18,892 bases of DNA, taken from contig SFNZ01000067.1 in the NCBI GenBank assembly GCA_004552615.1, positions 1 through 18,892 on the forward strand, written 5' to 3'. Position 1 is the first letter of the stretch. The number at the start of each line of letters is the position of its first letter. A program made the translations under genes and the position numbers. This stretch comes from Bacteroidales bacterium (GTDB lineage Bacteria > Bacteroidota > Bacteroidia > Bacteroidales > UBA932). The notes under the pieces were generated by a model. The model made no database searches and was not told where the DNA came from. It saw only the letters and a program-made list of their open reading frames with translations. Of the stretch, positions 1-7,502 are shown piece by piece.

Positions 1-233
1 TTCCTGGAAATCTCGTTCAGGGCGCGGTTGTGGACTGCCGTATAAAGGAAAGACCGGACCCGCATCTGGTCCTGAAAAGAACTCCTTTTCTCCCAGAGTT
101 TGACGAACACGTCCTGTGCAATGTCGGCGGAAAGAGCCTTGTCTTCCACATACCGGTCCGCAAATACGCACAATGACGCATAATACCTGTTGAAGATATC
201 CTGGAACTGCGAGTATGTCATCTGCCCCGTCAT
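1..233 (-). CDS. ECF-type RNA polymerase sigma factor, N-terminal part (gene continues beyond the left edge)
   Basis: The reverse complement reads MTGQMTYSQFQDIFNRYY and then a sigma-70 region 2 segment with the motif ADIAQDVFVKLWEK at about residues 42-55, the core-binding helix typical of Bacteroidetes ECF sigma factors. About 77 codons are inside the window; region 4 is outside. Two starts are possible: ATG at 233, only about 7 nt from a -7 box at 240-247, which would give an almost leaderless mRNA, or the second Met at 221 (MTYSQF), which leaves a short leader. In this phylum such sigma factors often precede a FecR-type anti-sigma gene and a TonB-dependent receptor; here that would lie to the left and cannot be seen. 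The broken receptor to the right is on the same strand but upstream, so it need not belong to this unit. Confidence 0.87.
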   Translation of the reverse strand, partial: MTGQMTYSQFQDIFNRYYASLCVFADRYVEDKALSADIAQDVFVKLWEKRSSFQDQMRVRSFLYTAVHNRALNEISR

Positions 234-239
234 AGCGTG

Positions 240-247
240 CAAATATA
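240..247 (-). promoter_or_regulatory. Bacteroidota -7 box for the sigma factor gene
   Basis: Plus-strand CAAATATA is TATATTTG on the minus strand and matches TAnnTTTG. No TTG-type -33 element is visible at the usual 19-20 nt spacing, so it may be weak or need an activator. Its closeness to ATG 233 favours the start at 221 or a leaderless transcript. Confidence 0.45.
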
Positions 248-284
248 GCAATTTTCCATGACGGGGAATAATGATGACAAAAAA

Positions 285-1509
285 CTACCAGCCTAACTTT
301 ATCCCGACGAAAAAGCAGCGGGGCGAGGCGGGGCCGTAGATGTAGCCCGAGTCGCGGTCCGGACCCTGGTCGAAATCCTTCTGCCAGGCATTCAGGAAAT
401 TCTGAACACCGGCATTGAGCTGGAGATTGATATGACGGTAAAGTTTGAAGTCGTAGGCGACCTTGAAATTGAGGTCGAAAAAGCCCGGCGTCTTTTCCGT
501 ACGGTTCTGCTCAATGTAGCCTGAATGATGCTCCACAAGCATCCTGCCAGTGTAGGTACCGCTCAATGACAATGTCAATGGTTTCACCGGACTGGCCGAA
601 GTGACGAAATAGCCGTACAGGTCAGGAGAACGGAACATCTGCCTTGTGGCCTCCACATCCTCAGCCCAGGAATGGGCCTCCTTGTACAGAGAGCGGTGCC
701 AGGTCAGGCCGGCCTGAAGCTGCCAATGGTCTTCGTATGCAATCTTCCCCTCAAAATTGAATCCGCCTACCCTGGCTCCGGACTCGTTGCGCCTCTCCTT
801 GACCAGGATTCCGTCCTCAATTCCGATTTCCGTGAGGGCGAACACATCGGACAAATCGGTAAAGAATCCTTCCACGAGCAGATTGCCCTGCCAGGCTGCC
901 GATTCTGACCACCTGGTCAGTCACCCTGTCATAGGCCCCACATATTGTCATTGAGATAATCCTCAGAGTGGTGGCATTGACCCGGTCGTATGTATCCATG
1001 CTCACCACATTGACAAGCGTAGGAGCCATTTTCCGGGCAATCTCGCTTCTGTTGGCGGACACCACCACGCCGTCAAGCTGGACATTGTCCTCCTCCATCT
1101 CGAAATTAATCTCGAGAGTGGCTCCTTCAACGATATTGACCTCCCTTGATACTGTCTTCCAGCCGATTCCGGAGGCTTCGAGAGTGAATGTACCCTCGGG
1201 CAGATGCTCGAGATGGTAATGTCCGTTGGAGGAACTCGAGGTAGAGATAGTGGGACCTTTGAGATTTATGAAAATGTAAGGGATGTGCTCGCCACTCTGC
1301 TTCTCGATGACGTGGCCGTGTACGTTGGATTCAACGATTTTGTCTTTTGCCGTAATGGACGGCACGGAGCATAATGCCCCCAATATCATCAGGAGTAGCG
1401 TGGACAATACTCGTGGCGGCAGCACTTGCTCGCATAGCACGAAAAAACCACTGAATGATAAGCACTTGCGACTTGCGAAACGGTCTCTCTTTTTAATAAT
1501 ACTATTCAA
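285..1509 (-). pseudogene. TonB-dependent outer-membrane receptor, internally deleted and frameshifted
   Basis: Two pieces of one receptor lie in different frames. The 5' piece (frame open to 817; homology from about 1440 down to about 967) has a hydrophobic export segment (STLLLMILGALC), a CarboxypepD_reg-like domain (HVIEKQSGEHIPYIFINLKG, then GHYHLEHLPEGTF) and the start of the plug (VVVSANRSEIARKMAPTLVNVVS, shortened here as VVVSANRSE...APTLVNVVS). The 3' piece (285-920) is the end of a beta-barrel, starting near AAWQGNLLVEGFFTDL and ending in GIKLGW with the terminal aromatic residue usual for outer-membrane barrels. The plug core and most barrel strands, roughly 350-400 residues judged by normal family length, are missing between about 967 and 921. 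The barrel frame is closed upstream by a stop at 921-923. The first residues of the 5' piece (1474-1509) lie antisense to another gene relic, so the original start may also be lost. This is a non-functional remnant. Confidence 0.85.
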
Positions 1510-1710
1510 ACGTCAGTATCCGAAGAAGTACATGGCCGAAGCATTTGCAGGAATCCGACTCTGAAGATGTTTATGATGCCAGGATGTGCAGAGAAGGCTG
1601 GCAGCGGTGTGGATAGGATTCTGTCGGGATGGAATGAACTTGATTGGGACAAGCCTGTGCTTACTGAGGACTATATTATTTCTTGCCATGCTTATTTAGC
1701 CACCTCATAA
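1474..1710 (+). pseudogene. Relic of a RecG-like / AlbA_2-type ATP-binding regulator (C-terminal HATPase_c_4 segment)
   Basis: A plus-strand frame ending at TAA 1708-1710 reads CRNPTLKMFMMPGCAEKAGS followed by GVDRILSGWNELDWDKPVL. The string RNPTL...MF...AEKAGSGVD.I..GW is the hallmark of the C-terminal ATP-binding domain (HATPase_c_4) of 'RecG-like' or 'putative DNA-binding' regulators whose N-terminal domain is AlbA_2. Upstream in the same frame, LFNNTIQTSVSEEVHGRSIC still resembles the family, but no start codon precedes it; the first in-frame ATG is 1567. Full proteins have about 400-600 residues, and only about 70 remain. The 5' end lies antisense to the start of the receptor relic and the 3' end antisense to the tail of a small minus-strand gene, so this is a deletion scar. 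Confidence 0.7.
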
Positions 1711-1780
1711 TATAAGGCGTGATCTTAGGAGCGAAAATACCCGCCATGACTGCGGCAAAGAGAATGACTATCCAATCCAT
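1676..1780 (-). CDS. Small single-helix membrane protein (34 aa)
   Basis: ATG at 1778-1780 opens a 34-codon frame ending in TAA at 1676-1678. The protein starts MDWIVILFAAVMAGIFAP, one hydrophobic helix at about residues 3-18, and ends in a basic tail (MRWLNKHGKK). An acidic N-terminus, a helix and a positive C-terminal tail fit a small inner-membrane protein with the tail in the cytoplasm. It lies 72 nt downstream of aspS on the same strand, with a strong hairpin between, so it could be read through from aspS or have its own transcript. No Shine-Dalgarno sequence is obvious, which is usual in this phylum. I do not recognise a named family. The amino-acid pattern looks genuine, but the tail overlaps a gene relic on the other strand. 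Confidence 0.5.
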   Translation of the reverse strand: MDWIVILFAAVMAGIFAPKITPYIMRWLNKHGKK

Positions 1781-1799
1781 TTTGGTAATATATGAGAAA

Positions 1800-1845
1800 C
1801 CCGGCACGGGATGCCGAGCATTGAGCTGACATCCCGGTACCGGGG
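1800..1845 (-). terminator. Long hairpin between aspS and the small membrane-protein gene
   Basis: CCCGGCACGGGATG (1800-1813) pairs with CATCCCGGTACCGGG (1830-1844) across a 16-nt loop, with one extra base and one G-T type mismatch in the stem. Read leftward it is followed only by a short TTTCTC, so it is a weak intrinsic terminator for aspS, or an mRNA-stabilising or attenuating hairpin ahead of the small gene. Confidence 0.5.
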
Positions 1846-1852
1846 CATATTG

Positions 1853-3634
1853 TTATTTATTGACAAGCCTGATGTCGAGATAGAGTTCGTCGAGCTGTGC
1901 GGCGTCAATCTGTGAAGGGGAATCTATCATCACGTCGCGGCCCTGATTGTTCTTCGGGAAGGCAATGTAGTCCCTGATGGAGTCGCTGCCGCCGAACAGG
2001 GCGCAAACGCGGTCAAAACCGAATGCAAGACCTCCGTGAGGCGGGGCTCCGAACTTGAATGCATTGATTATGAAGCCGAACTTGTATGCGGCCTCCTCCT
2101 TGCTGATGCCGAGGACTTCGAACATGCGCTCCTGAAGAGAGGCTTCATGGATACGGATCGAGCCGCCTCCGAGTTCCGTGCCGTTGAGCACGAAGTCATA
2201 GGCATTGGCACATACCTGCTCCAGATCCTCTTTCCTGTCGCTGTAGAACAGGTCGAGATGTTCCGGCTTCGGAGCGGTGAACGGATGATGCATGGCATAG
2301 AAACGCTGGGTCTCGTCATCCCACTCGAGAAGAGGGAAATCCACGATCCAGAGAGGAGCGAACTCCTTCGGATTCCTGAGACCGAGGCGGTTGCCCATCT
2401 CGATACGGAGTACGCCGAGCATGGTCTGGGTCTTGCGGCGAGGTCCACACAGGATGAGCACGAGGTCACCTGCCGAAGCACCGGCTGCCTCCGCCATCTC
2501 CTTCACCTGCTCAGGAGTATAGAACTTGTCCACTGAAGACTTGACCGTGCCGTCCTCATTGAACTTGATGTATACCAAGCCTTTGGCACCCACCTGAGGG
2601 CGTTTCACCCACTCGGTGAGCTCATCGGTCTGCTTGCGGGTATAGCCTGCAGCCCCGTTGACTGCGATGGCTCCCACATACTCAACAGAATCGAATACCG
2701 AGAATCCGTGTCCCTGTGCAAGCGGGGTGATGTCGTGAATCGTCATCCCGTAACGGATGTCCGGCTTATCGCTGCCGTATTTGTCCATCGCATCAGCCCA
2801 TTTCATGCGCGGGATAGGATTCGGAATCTCAACGCCGGCCACGTTCCTGAAAAGATTCCTCATCATTTCCTCGAACGTACCGAGCACGTCCTCCTGCTCC
2901 ACGAACGACATTTCGCAGTCAATCTGGGTAAACTCAGGCTGCCTGTCGGCACGGAGATCCTCGTCACGGAAACAGCGGACAATCTGGAAATACCTGTCGT
3001 AGCCGGCCACCATCAGAAGCTGCTTGAAAGTCTGCGGGGACTGCGGAAGAGCATAGAACTCGCCCGGATTCATGCGGGAAGGCACGACGAAATCCCTGGC
3101 TCCTTCCGGAGTGGACTTGATGAGATAAGGGGTCTCAATCTCCATGAATCCCTTGCTGTCCAAGAAGTTGCGAACCTCATGCGCAATCTTGTGACGGAGC
3201 ACGAGAGCGTTCTTGAGAGGATTTCTCCTGAGGTCGAGATATCTGTATTTTGCACGGATGTCATCACCTCCGTCACTCTCATCCTCGATGGTGAACGGAG
3301 GAGTGACCGACTTGTTCAGGACATTGATCGAGCTGAGCCTAATCTCTATGTCACCGGTATCCATCTTGGGGTTCTTGCTCTGGCGCTCGACCACTTCGCC
3401 CTCCACCTGGAGCACGAATTCACGTCCGAGCGAATTGGCAGCATTGACAAGCTCTTCGGGAGCGTCAGCCTCGACCACGAGCTGTGTCACACCATAACGG
3501 TCGCGGAGATCGATGAATGTCATTCCACCGAGTTTCCTGGATTTCTGCACCCATCCGGCCAGGACCACCTTCCTGCCTGCATCAGAGATGCGCAGTTCTC
3601 CGCAAGTATTTGTCCTGTAAAATGTATTGAACAT
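1853..3634 (-). CDS. aspS: Aspartyl-tRNA synthetase
   Basis: A class IIb aminoacyl-tRNA synthetase that charges tRNA-Asp in the cytoplasm. The 593-aa product has the expected bacterial length and order: an N-terminal OB-fold anticodon-binding domain (about 1-110, with GWVQKSRKLGGMTFIDLRD), the catalytic core with motif 2 FRDEDLRADRQPEFTQID (about 222-239), the bacterial-type GAD insertion (about 300-420), and motif 3 GLAFGFDRV with the ATP-binding Arg near residue 542. The start MFNTFYRTNTCGEL at 3634 is chosen over an in-frame ATG at 3676 because a -7 box at 3678-3685 puts the transcription start downstream of that upstream codon. It is divergent from rsmA. Whether the enzyme also charges tRNA-Asn cannot be judged from this window. 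Confidence 0.98.
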   Translation of the reverse strand: MFNTFYRTNTCGELRISDAGRKVVLAGWVQKSRKLGGMTFIDLRDRYGVTQLVVEADAPEELVNAANSLGREFVLQVEGEVVERQSKNPKMDTGDIEIRLSSINVLNKSVTPPFTIEDESDGGDDIRAKYRYLDLRRNPLKNALVLRHKIAHEVRNFLDSKGFMEIETPYLIKSTPEGARDFVVPSRMNPGEFYALPQSPQTFKQLLMVAGYDRYFQIVRCFRDEDLRADRQPEFTQIDCEMSFVEQEDVLGTFEEMMRNLFRNVAGVEIPNPIPRMKWADAMDKYGSDKPDIRYGMTIHDITPLAQGHGFSVFDSVEYVGAIAVNGAAGYTRKQTDELTEWVKRPQVGAKGLVYIKFNEDGTVKSSVDKFYTPEQVKEMAEAAGASAGDLVLILCGPRRKTQTMLGVLRIEMGNRLGLRNPKEFAPLWIVDFPLLEWDDETQRFYAMHHPFTAPKPEHLDLFYSDRKEDLEQVCANAYDFVLNGTELGGGSIRIHEASLQERMFEVLGISKEEAAYKFGFIINAFKFGAPPHGGLAFGFDRVCALFGGSDSIRDYIAFPKNNQGRDVMIDSPSQIDAAQLDELYLDIRLVNK

Positions 3635-3677
3635 AGCTAAACGTATATTATTTTCTGGTTTTTCCGAAACAAACACG

Positions 3678-3685
3678 CAAATTTA
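3678..3685 (-). promoter_or_regulatory. -7 box of the aspS promoter
   Basis: Plus-strand CAAATTTA is TAAATTTG on the minus strand, matching TAnnTTTG. It implies a leader of about 35-40 nt to ATG 3634. A good -33 element is not visible. It shares the 170-bp gap with the rsmA promoter. Confidence 0.6.
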
Positions 3686-3749
3686 GCAATTTCCCGCTAA
3701 CTTCGGTCATGTCAGGGCACAAAGTGAAAGGGAGCACGACAATTTTTAT

Positions 3750-3757
3750 TATCTTTG
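3750..3757 (+). promoter_or_regulatory. -7 box of the rsmA promoter, followed by a 5' leader hairpin
   Basis: TATCTTTG matches TAnnTTTG. Directly after it GACTCC-TGC-GGAGTC (3759-3773) forms a tight hairpin that would lie at the very 5' end of the mRNA. About 45 nt then lead to ATG 3805. The -33 region is poor. Confidence 0.55.
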
Positions 3758-3804
3758 CGACTCCTGCGGAGTCCGAGGAGGACGGGCGGATATCAAGAAT
3801 CAAT

Positions 3805-4677
3805 ATGGAAGTACGGGCAAAAAAGGCTCTCGGACAGCATTTCCTGACTGACCGGAGCATAGCGGAATCAATAGTGGCGGCACTGAGGCTGCCGGAGAAG
3901 GGAAGCGATGTCATTGACGGCAATGACACCGCGGGTGAATGCACGACGGACGGGAAAACGTCAAGATTCCCGTCACAGGTCCTGGAGATAGGTCCCGGGA
4001 CAGGAGTCCTGTCACAATATCTCCTGCAGCGCCCCGAAGCGGACCTGAAGATGATCGAGATTGACACTGAATCGGTAGATTACCTTCACAGGCATTTCCC
4101 CGCAGCTGCCGGCAGGGTCATCCCGGGGGATTTCCTGAAGCTCGATCTCGACAGGCTCTTTCCGGGAGACTTCAATGTCATCGGAAATTTCCCGTACAAT
4201 ATCTCGTCACAGATATTTTTCCGGATTCTGGACTTCCGGGAGCGCATCCCCCAGGTGGTGTGCATGATCCAGAAGGAAGTTGCGGAACGCATCGCGGAGA
4301 AGCCCGGAAGCAAGACGTACGGCATATTATCCGTTTTCCTCCAGGCATGGTTTGACATTGAATATCTGTTCACTGTAGGATCAGGAGCATTCGCTCCGCC
4401 GCCGAAGGTACAGTCAGCTGTCATAAGGCTCACCCGGAATTCGAGGACAAATCTGGGATGCGACGAGGCCCTGTTCAGGAGCATTGTCAAAACCTCTTTC
4501 GGACAGCGGCGCAAGACTCTGCGCAATTCCCTGAAGCCGGTCATTGCAGCAAAAGCCTCAAGGGAGGGCTGGGACGCTGGCCGTCTGGGAGAATTCACCT
4601 CCGAACCGGTATTCGATCTCCGTCCTGAGCGCCTCGGGGTCGAGGATTTCATCGCCCTCACGGAGAAACTCAGCTGA
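3805..4677 (+). CDS. rsmA: 16S rRNA dimethyladenosine transferase RsmA (KsgA)
   Basis: Dimethylates two adjacent adenines in the 3' terminal loop of 16S rRNA during late assembly of the small ribosomal subunit, using S-adenosylmethionine. Visible are the N-terminal KKALGQHFL signature (6-14), SAM motif I EIGPGTG (61-67), acidic motif II IEID (85-88), the catalytic NFPYNIS motif (128-134), and a family-typical stretch MIQKEVAERI...GSKTYGILSV. The start MEVRAKKALGQHFL is chosen because an in-frame ATG at 3709 lies upstream of the promoter box and adds sequence foreign to the family. The product is 290 aa, longer than usual, because about 25 hydrophilic residues (roughly 32-57, with GSDVIDGNDTAGECTTDGK) separate the first helix from motif I. 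It converges with the rhamnosidase gene, 20 nt between stops. Confidence 0.97.
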   Translation: MEVRAKKALGQHFLTDRSIAESIVAALRLPEKGSDVIDGNDTAGECTTDGKTSRFPSQVLEIGPGTGVLSQYLLQRPEADLKMIEIDTESVDYLHRHFPAAAGRVIPGDFLKLDLDRLFPGDFNVIGNFPYNISSQIFFRILDFRERIPQVVCMIQKEVAERIAEKPGSKTYGILSVFLQAWFDIEYLFTVGSGAFAPPPKVQSAVIRLTRNSRTNLGCDEALFRSIVKTSFGQRRKTLRNSLKPVIAAKASREGWDAGRLGEFTSEPVFDLRPERLGVEDFIALTEKLS

Positions 4678-4697
4678 GATATCGTTGCAGGCCACAC

Positions 4698-7502
4698 CTA
4701 CCTGACCTCGAAAGACCAGGTCCCCGACACGACCCCGAAACGCCAGCAACCGTCAGACCAGCCGAGGCATTCAAGTCCGGCAGGGCAATGCACGGATTCT
4801 CCTCCGGAAACCACAGGGACTCCTCCCTCGAGTACAGTTGCGTCGGATGAGGCCGGGACACAGATTGTGGACGTGGTATTGGCCGGAATCTCCACCCGCA
4901 GACTGAACCTTCCGCCGCTCTTTTCCCATTCACTCCGGATTCTTCCGTAAGGAGAATCGAATTTCACGTCGGCGGAATTCAACGTTCCGACAGGCACCGG
5001 TGCAATGACGGATTTCCTGAACGCTGCGGCCGAAGGATCTCTCCGGATGCCTCCCACATGGCTGTAGAACCATTCCAGCAAATGTCCGAGCATCAAATGG
5101 TTATGTGATTTCTGCGACAGGGCCTGCCAAGACTCCGGAAGAGCCGTTGCCCCACGGGCAAGCATATATCCGTATCCGAACTTGTCATACCGGGAATTCA
5201 TGTCCCAGATGACATCCGAGCGGCCGGCGGCCTCGAGAGCCCGGAGCACATAATTATAGCCTACGTCACCGGCAGAGACCGCATTGCCGCGTTCCCTGAT
5301 ATCCTTCACGATATTATCCTCAACGCCCTTCCGGTACTGTTCGTCGACAAGTCCGGCGCAAAGGGCAATAGCATTGGCACACTGGCTGTTGCGGTCATAA
5401 TAACAACCCTCCTCGTGGAAATACGCGGCATTGTAGGCTGCCTTGATGGAATCCGCGAGAGCCCTGTAGCGAGCCTCCTTCTCCGGAAGCCCGAGCCTCG
5501 CTGCGAACCCGGACATGGCCACTGCATCCATATAATAGACAGGAGTGGCGGTGGCGGCTATGGATGTCAGCTGGGATACTCCGGGCATCTTCGGGCCAAT
5601 GTCGCACCAGTCACCGAGACCATGCGAGAGAATGTGCCCGCCTGACAGGGATGCCAGATGTTCCATATAATGCTCCATCGCATCCCAATGAGGCGCAATC
5701 ATGTTGTCATCTCCATAATAATCAAGCATATACTGCGGTACGAGTATGATGGAGCTGCCCCATTCCGGGGAATCCCTGAAGCCTCCGAGGAACACTGCGT
5801 ATTCCGGAGCGATGTCCGGAACGAGACCGCCGGGAAGCTGGGCATAATCCATGTCGTCCATCATTTTCCGGTACAGATTCCTGAAGTCATATTTGTATTG
5901 CAATGACCCGAACATGAGATGCAACTGCTCCAGCCAAGGAAGTTTCTCCCTGTGCGGGCAGTCGGTCAGATAGCTCACCATATTGCTCCTTATCGCCCAG
6001 TCTATCATCTCCTCGGTCCGGTCAAGAAGAGGGGACGAACAAGTGAACGAGCCTGTACCCCGCGCACTGTTCCGGATATGAAGTCCCTTCAGGTCAATGA
6101 TTTCCGGAAGTCCTTCCGGATTGTCCTCCCCTTCGGGAACAGCCCCTTTCACGAGAACATAGCGGAATCCGTGATAGGTGAACCGGGGATACCATGTCTC
6201 AGGCTCCGAATCTCCGCGGAGAGTATATGAAAACCTCGTCTCCCCGCGATAGCCGGCATGAACCTGTATCGAATCCACTTTACGATCAAAAAGCTCGCAA
6301 GTATTCATCGTCACGGTCCGGCCGCGCTCTCCCTTCACGGTAATCTGGGGGATTCCGGAGAAATTCTGCCCGAGGTCATACAACCAGGCCCCGTATTTCG
6401 TCTTCCATCTGCGCATCACCGGGAATTCCTGCATGACCTTCACAGGATCAGCTTCCGGTGCCCTCATCTCCCCGGCAATGCCGGCCATACATACATTGTC
6501 CCAATCGCCGTCGTCATATCCCGGAAGCATCCATCCTCCGAGTTCCTTCGTCGCGTCATAGTCCTCTCCCCCGAAAATGCTGCTGTAGGTGACAGGAGAT
6601 TCCGCAGTCTTCCACGAGGCATCGGATACCGTCACATTGTGAACCCCGTCCTCGGTCTCCACGTCGAGTTTCAGGCGCATCATAGGATAGCCGTAGCTCA
6701 TCAGAAGCTTGTAATAACGCTCACGGGGGATATTGTACATCCCGTTCCCCAGCATCACACCGAGCACATTCGCCCCGTCCCTTATCATATCGGTCACATC
6801 GAACGTGACATAGCCGATTATCTTGTCATAATCGCTCCACACCGGATCCAGGAAATGATCCCCGACCTTCTTCCCGTTCAGATAGAACTCGAACTGGCCG
6901 AGCCCGGATATATAGGCCACGGCGCGTTTCACATTGCCGGATGACACGAACTCCTTGCGGAACTGCGGCAACTTGTTCGTCCCCGTGATCCTGTCGCCTA
7001 TCTTGAGCTTGTTGAATTCCTGTCCGGGAACAATCCTGAGGCTGTCAGGCTCCACCTCACAGGCAATCCAGCGCGCACCCGACCAGTCGGAATCCGACAT
7101 CAGCCCCGTTGAAAAAGACGACACTGCAGACCATCGGGAAGCCTTGCCGGACTCATTGAAAACCCGGACTTTCCAATAATATTTGCATCCGCTGCCGAGT
7201 GCCTTTCCGCCGTAAACGATATTCAGCGACTCGGAGCTCTTCACTTTTTCACGCCACATATTCCCGTGGCCTGCAGCCAATGCGGAAGAATCAGTCCCTA
7301 CAGTAATCTCATAAGCCGACTGCATGAATCCCCTGTCGAGAGACCTCACGTTCCACGAAAATGAAGGGGCCAGGGTCCCGATTCCCTCGGGGTCCACGCG
7401 ATTGCCGCACATCGTGTTAATGACGGAGAAGTTCTGCGCAAAGGATGTCGCGACAGTCAGGAGGGATGCCGCGAACAGGGAACTGAAGTATCTCATTATC
7501 AT
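4698..7502 (-). CDS. GH78 alpha-L-rhamnosidase, exported
   Basis: Inverting glycoside hydrolase expected to remove terminal alpha-L-rhamnose from plant or bacterial glycans. The 934-aa protein has a signal peptide ending near ATSFAQ (residue 23), N-terminal beta-sandwich domains, a Bac_rhamnosid_N region with YISGLGQFEFYLNGKKVGDH (about 197-216), an (alpha/alpha)6 barrel and a C-terminal beta-domain. Catalytic-site segments are TDCPHREKLPWLEQ (513-526; Glu519 aligned with the usual general acid) and GATALPESWQ (784-793; Glu790 as likely base), followed by SHNH. Where many members have TGD after the first motif, this one has LEQ, so Glu525 replaces the Asp. ATG 7500-7502 overlaps the TGA of the HMA gene as ATGA, which fixes the start and implies translational coupling. 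No SusCD pair or other sugar gene is beside it. Confidence 0.93.
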   Translation of the reverse strand: MIMRYFSSLFAASLLTVATSFAQNFSVINTMCGNRVDPEGIGTLAPSFSWNVRSLDRGFMQSAYEITVGTDSSALAAGHGNMWREKVKSSESLNIVYGGKALGSGCKYYWKVRVFNESGKASRWSAVSSFSTGLMSDSDWSGARWIACEVEPDSLRIVPGQEFNKLKIGDRITGTNKLPQFRKEFVSSGNVKRAVAYISGLGQFEFYLNGKKVGDHFLDPVWSDYDKIIGYVTFDVTDMIRDGANVLGVMLGNGMYNIPRERYYKLLMSYGYPMMRLKLDVETEDGVHNVTVSDASWKTAESPVTYSSIFGGEDYDATKELGGWMLPGYDDGDWDNVCMAGIAGEMRAPEADPVKVMQEFPVMRRWKTKYGAWLYDLGQNFSGIPQITVKGERGRTVTMNTCELFDRKVDSIQVHAGYRGETRFSYTLRGDSEPETWYPRFTYHGFRYVLVKGAVPEGEDNPEGLPEIIDLKGLHIRNSARGTGSFTCSSPLLDRTEEMIDWAIRSNMVSYLTDCPHREKLPWLEQLHLMFGSLQYKYDFRNLYRKMMDDMDYAQLPGGLVPDIAPEYAVFLGGFRDSPEWGSSIILVPQYMLDYYGDDNMIAPHWDAMEHYMEHLASLSGGHILSHGLGDWCDIGPKMPGVSQLTSIAATATPVYYMDAVAMSGFAARLGLPEKEARYRALADSIKAAYNAAYFHEEGCYYDRNSQCANAIALCAGLVDEQYRKGVEDNIVKDIRERGNAVSAGDVGYNYVLRALEAAGRSDVIWDMNSRYDKFGYGYMLARGATALPESWQALSQKSHNHLMLGHLLEWFYSHVGGIRRDPSAAAFRKSVIAPVPVGTLNSADVKFDSPYGRIRSEWEKSGGRFSLRVEIPANTTSTICVPASSDATVLEGGVPVVSGGESVHCPAGLECLGWSDGCWRFGVVSGTWSFEVR

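Noticed and set aside
1283..1564. 93-codon plus-strand open frame opposite the receptor remnant
   Set aside because: It is a shadow of the CarboxypepD_reg coding region and shows no family pattern; the real plus-strand relic is in another frame.
2708..3640. 310-codon open frame on the plus strand opposite aspS
   Set aside because: Antisense to a clear aspS with every class II motif; its composition (many His, Glu, Leu) is that of a shadow frame.
3635..3676. Upstream ATG extending aspS by 14 codons
   Set aside because: It would start at or before the predicted transcription start, and AspRS proteins normally begin about where ATG 3634 does.
3709..3804. Upstream ATG extending rsmA by 32 codons
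   Set aside because: The promoter box at 3750-3757 lies inside this extension and the added residues do not resemble RsmA; KKALGQHFL near the start at 3805 is the normal N-terminus.
4678..4697. Terminator between the convergent rsmA and rhamnosidase genes
   Set aside because: Only 20 nt lie between the stops, and no stem with a T-run is visible.
6258..6944. 228-codon open frame opposite the rhamnosidase
   Set aside because: No domain or signal peptide; it lies inside a continuous GH78 gene on the other strand.
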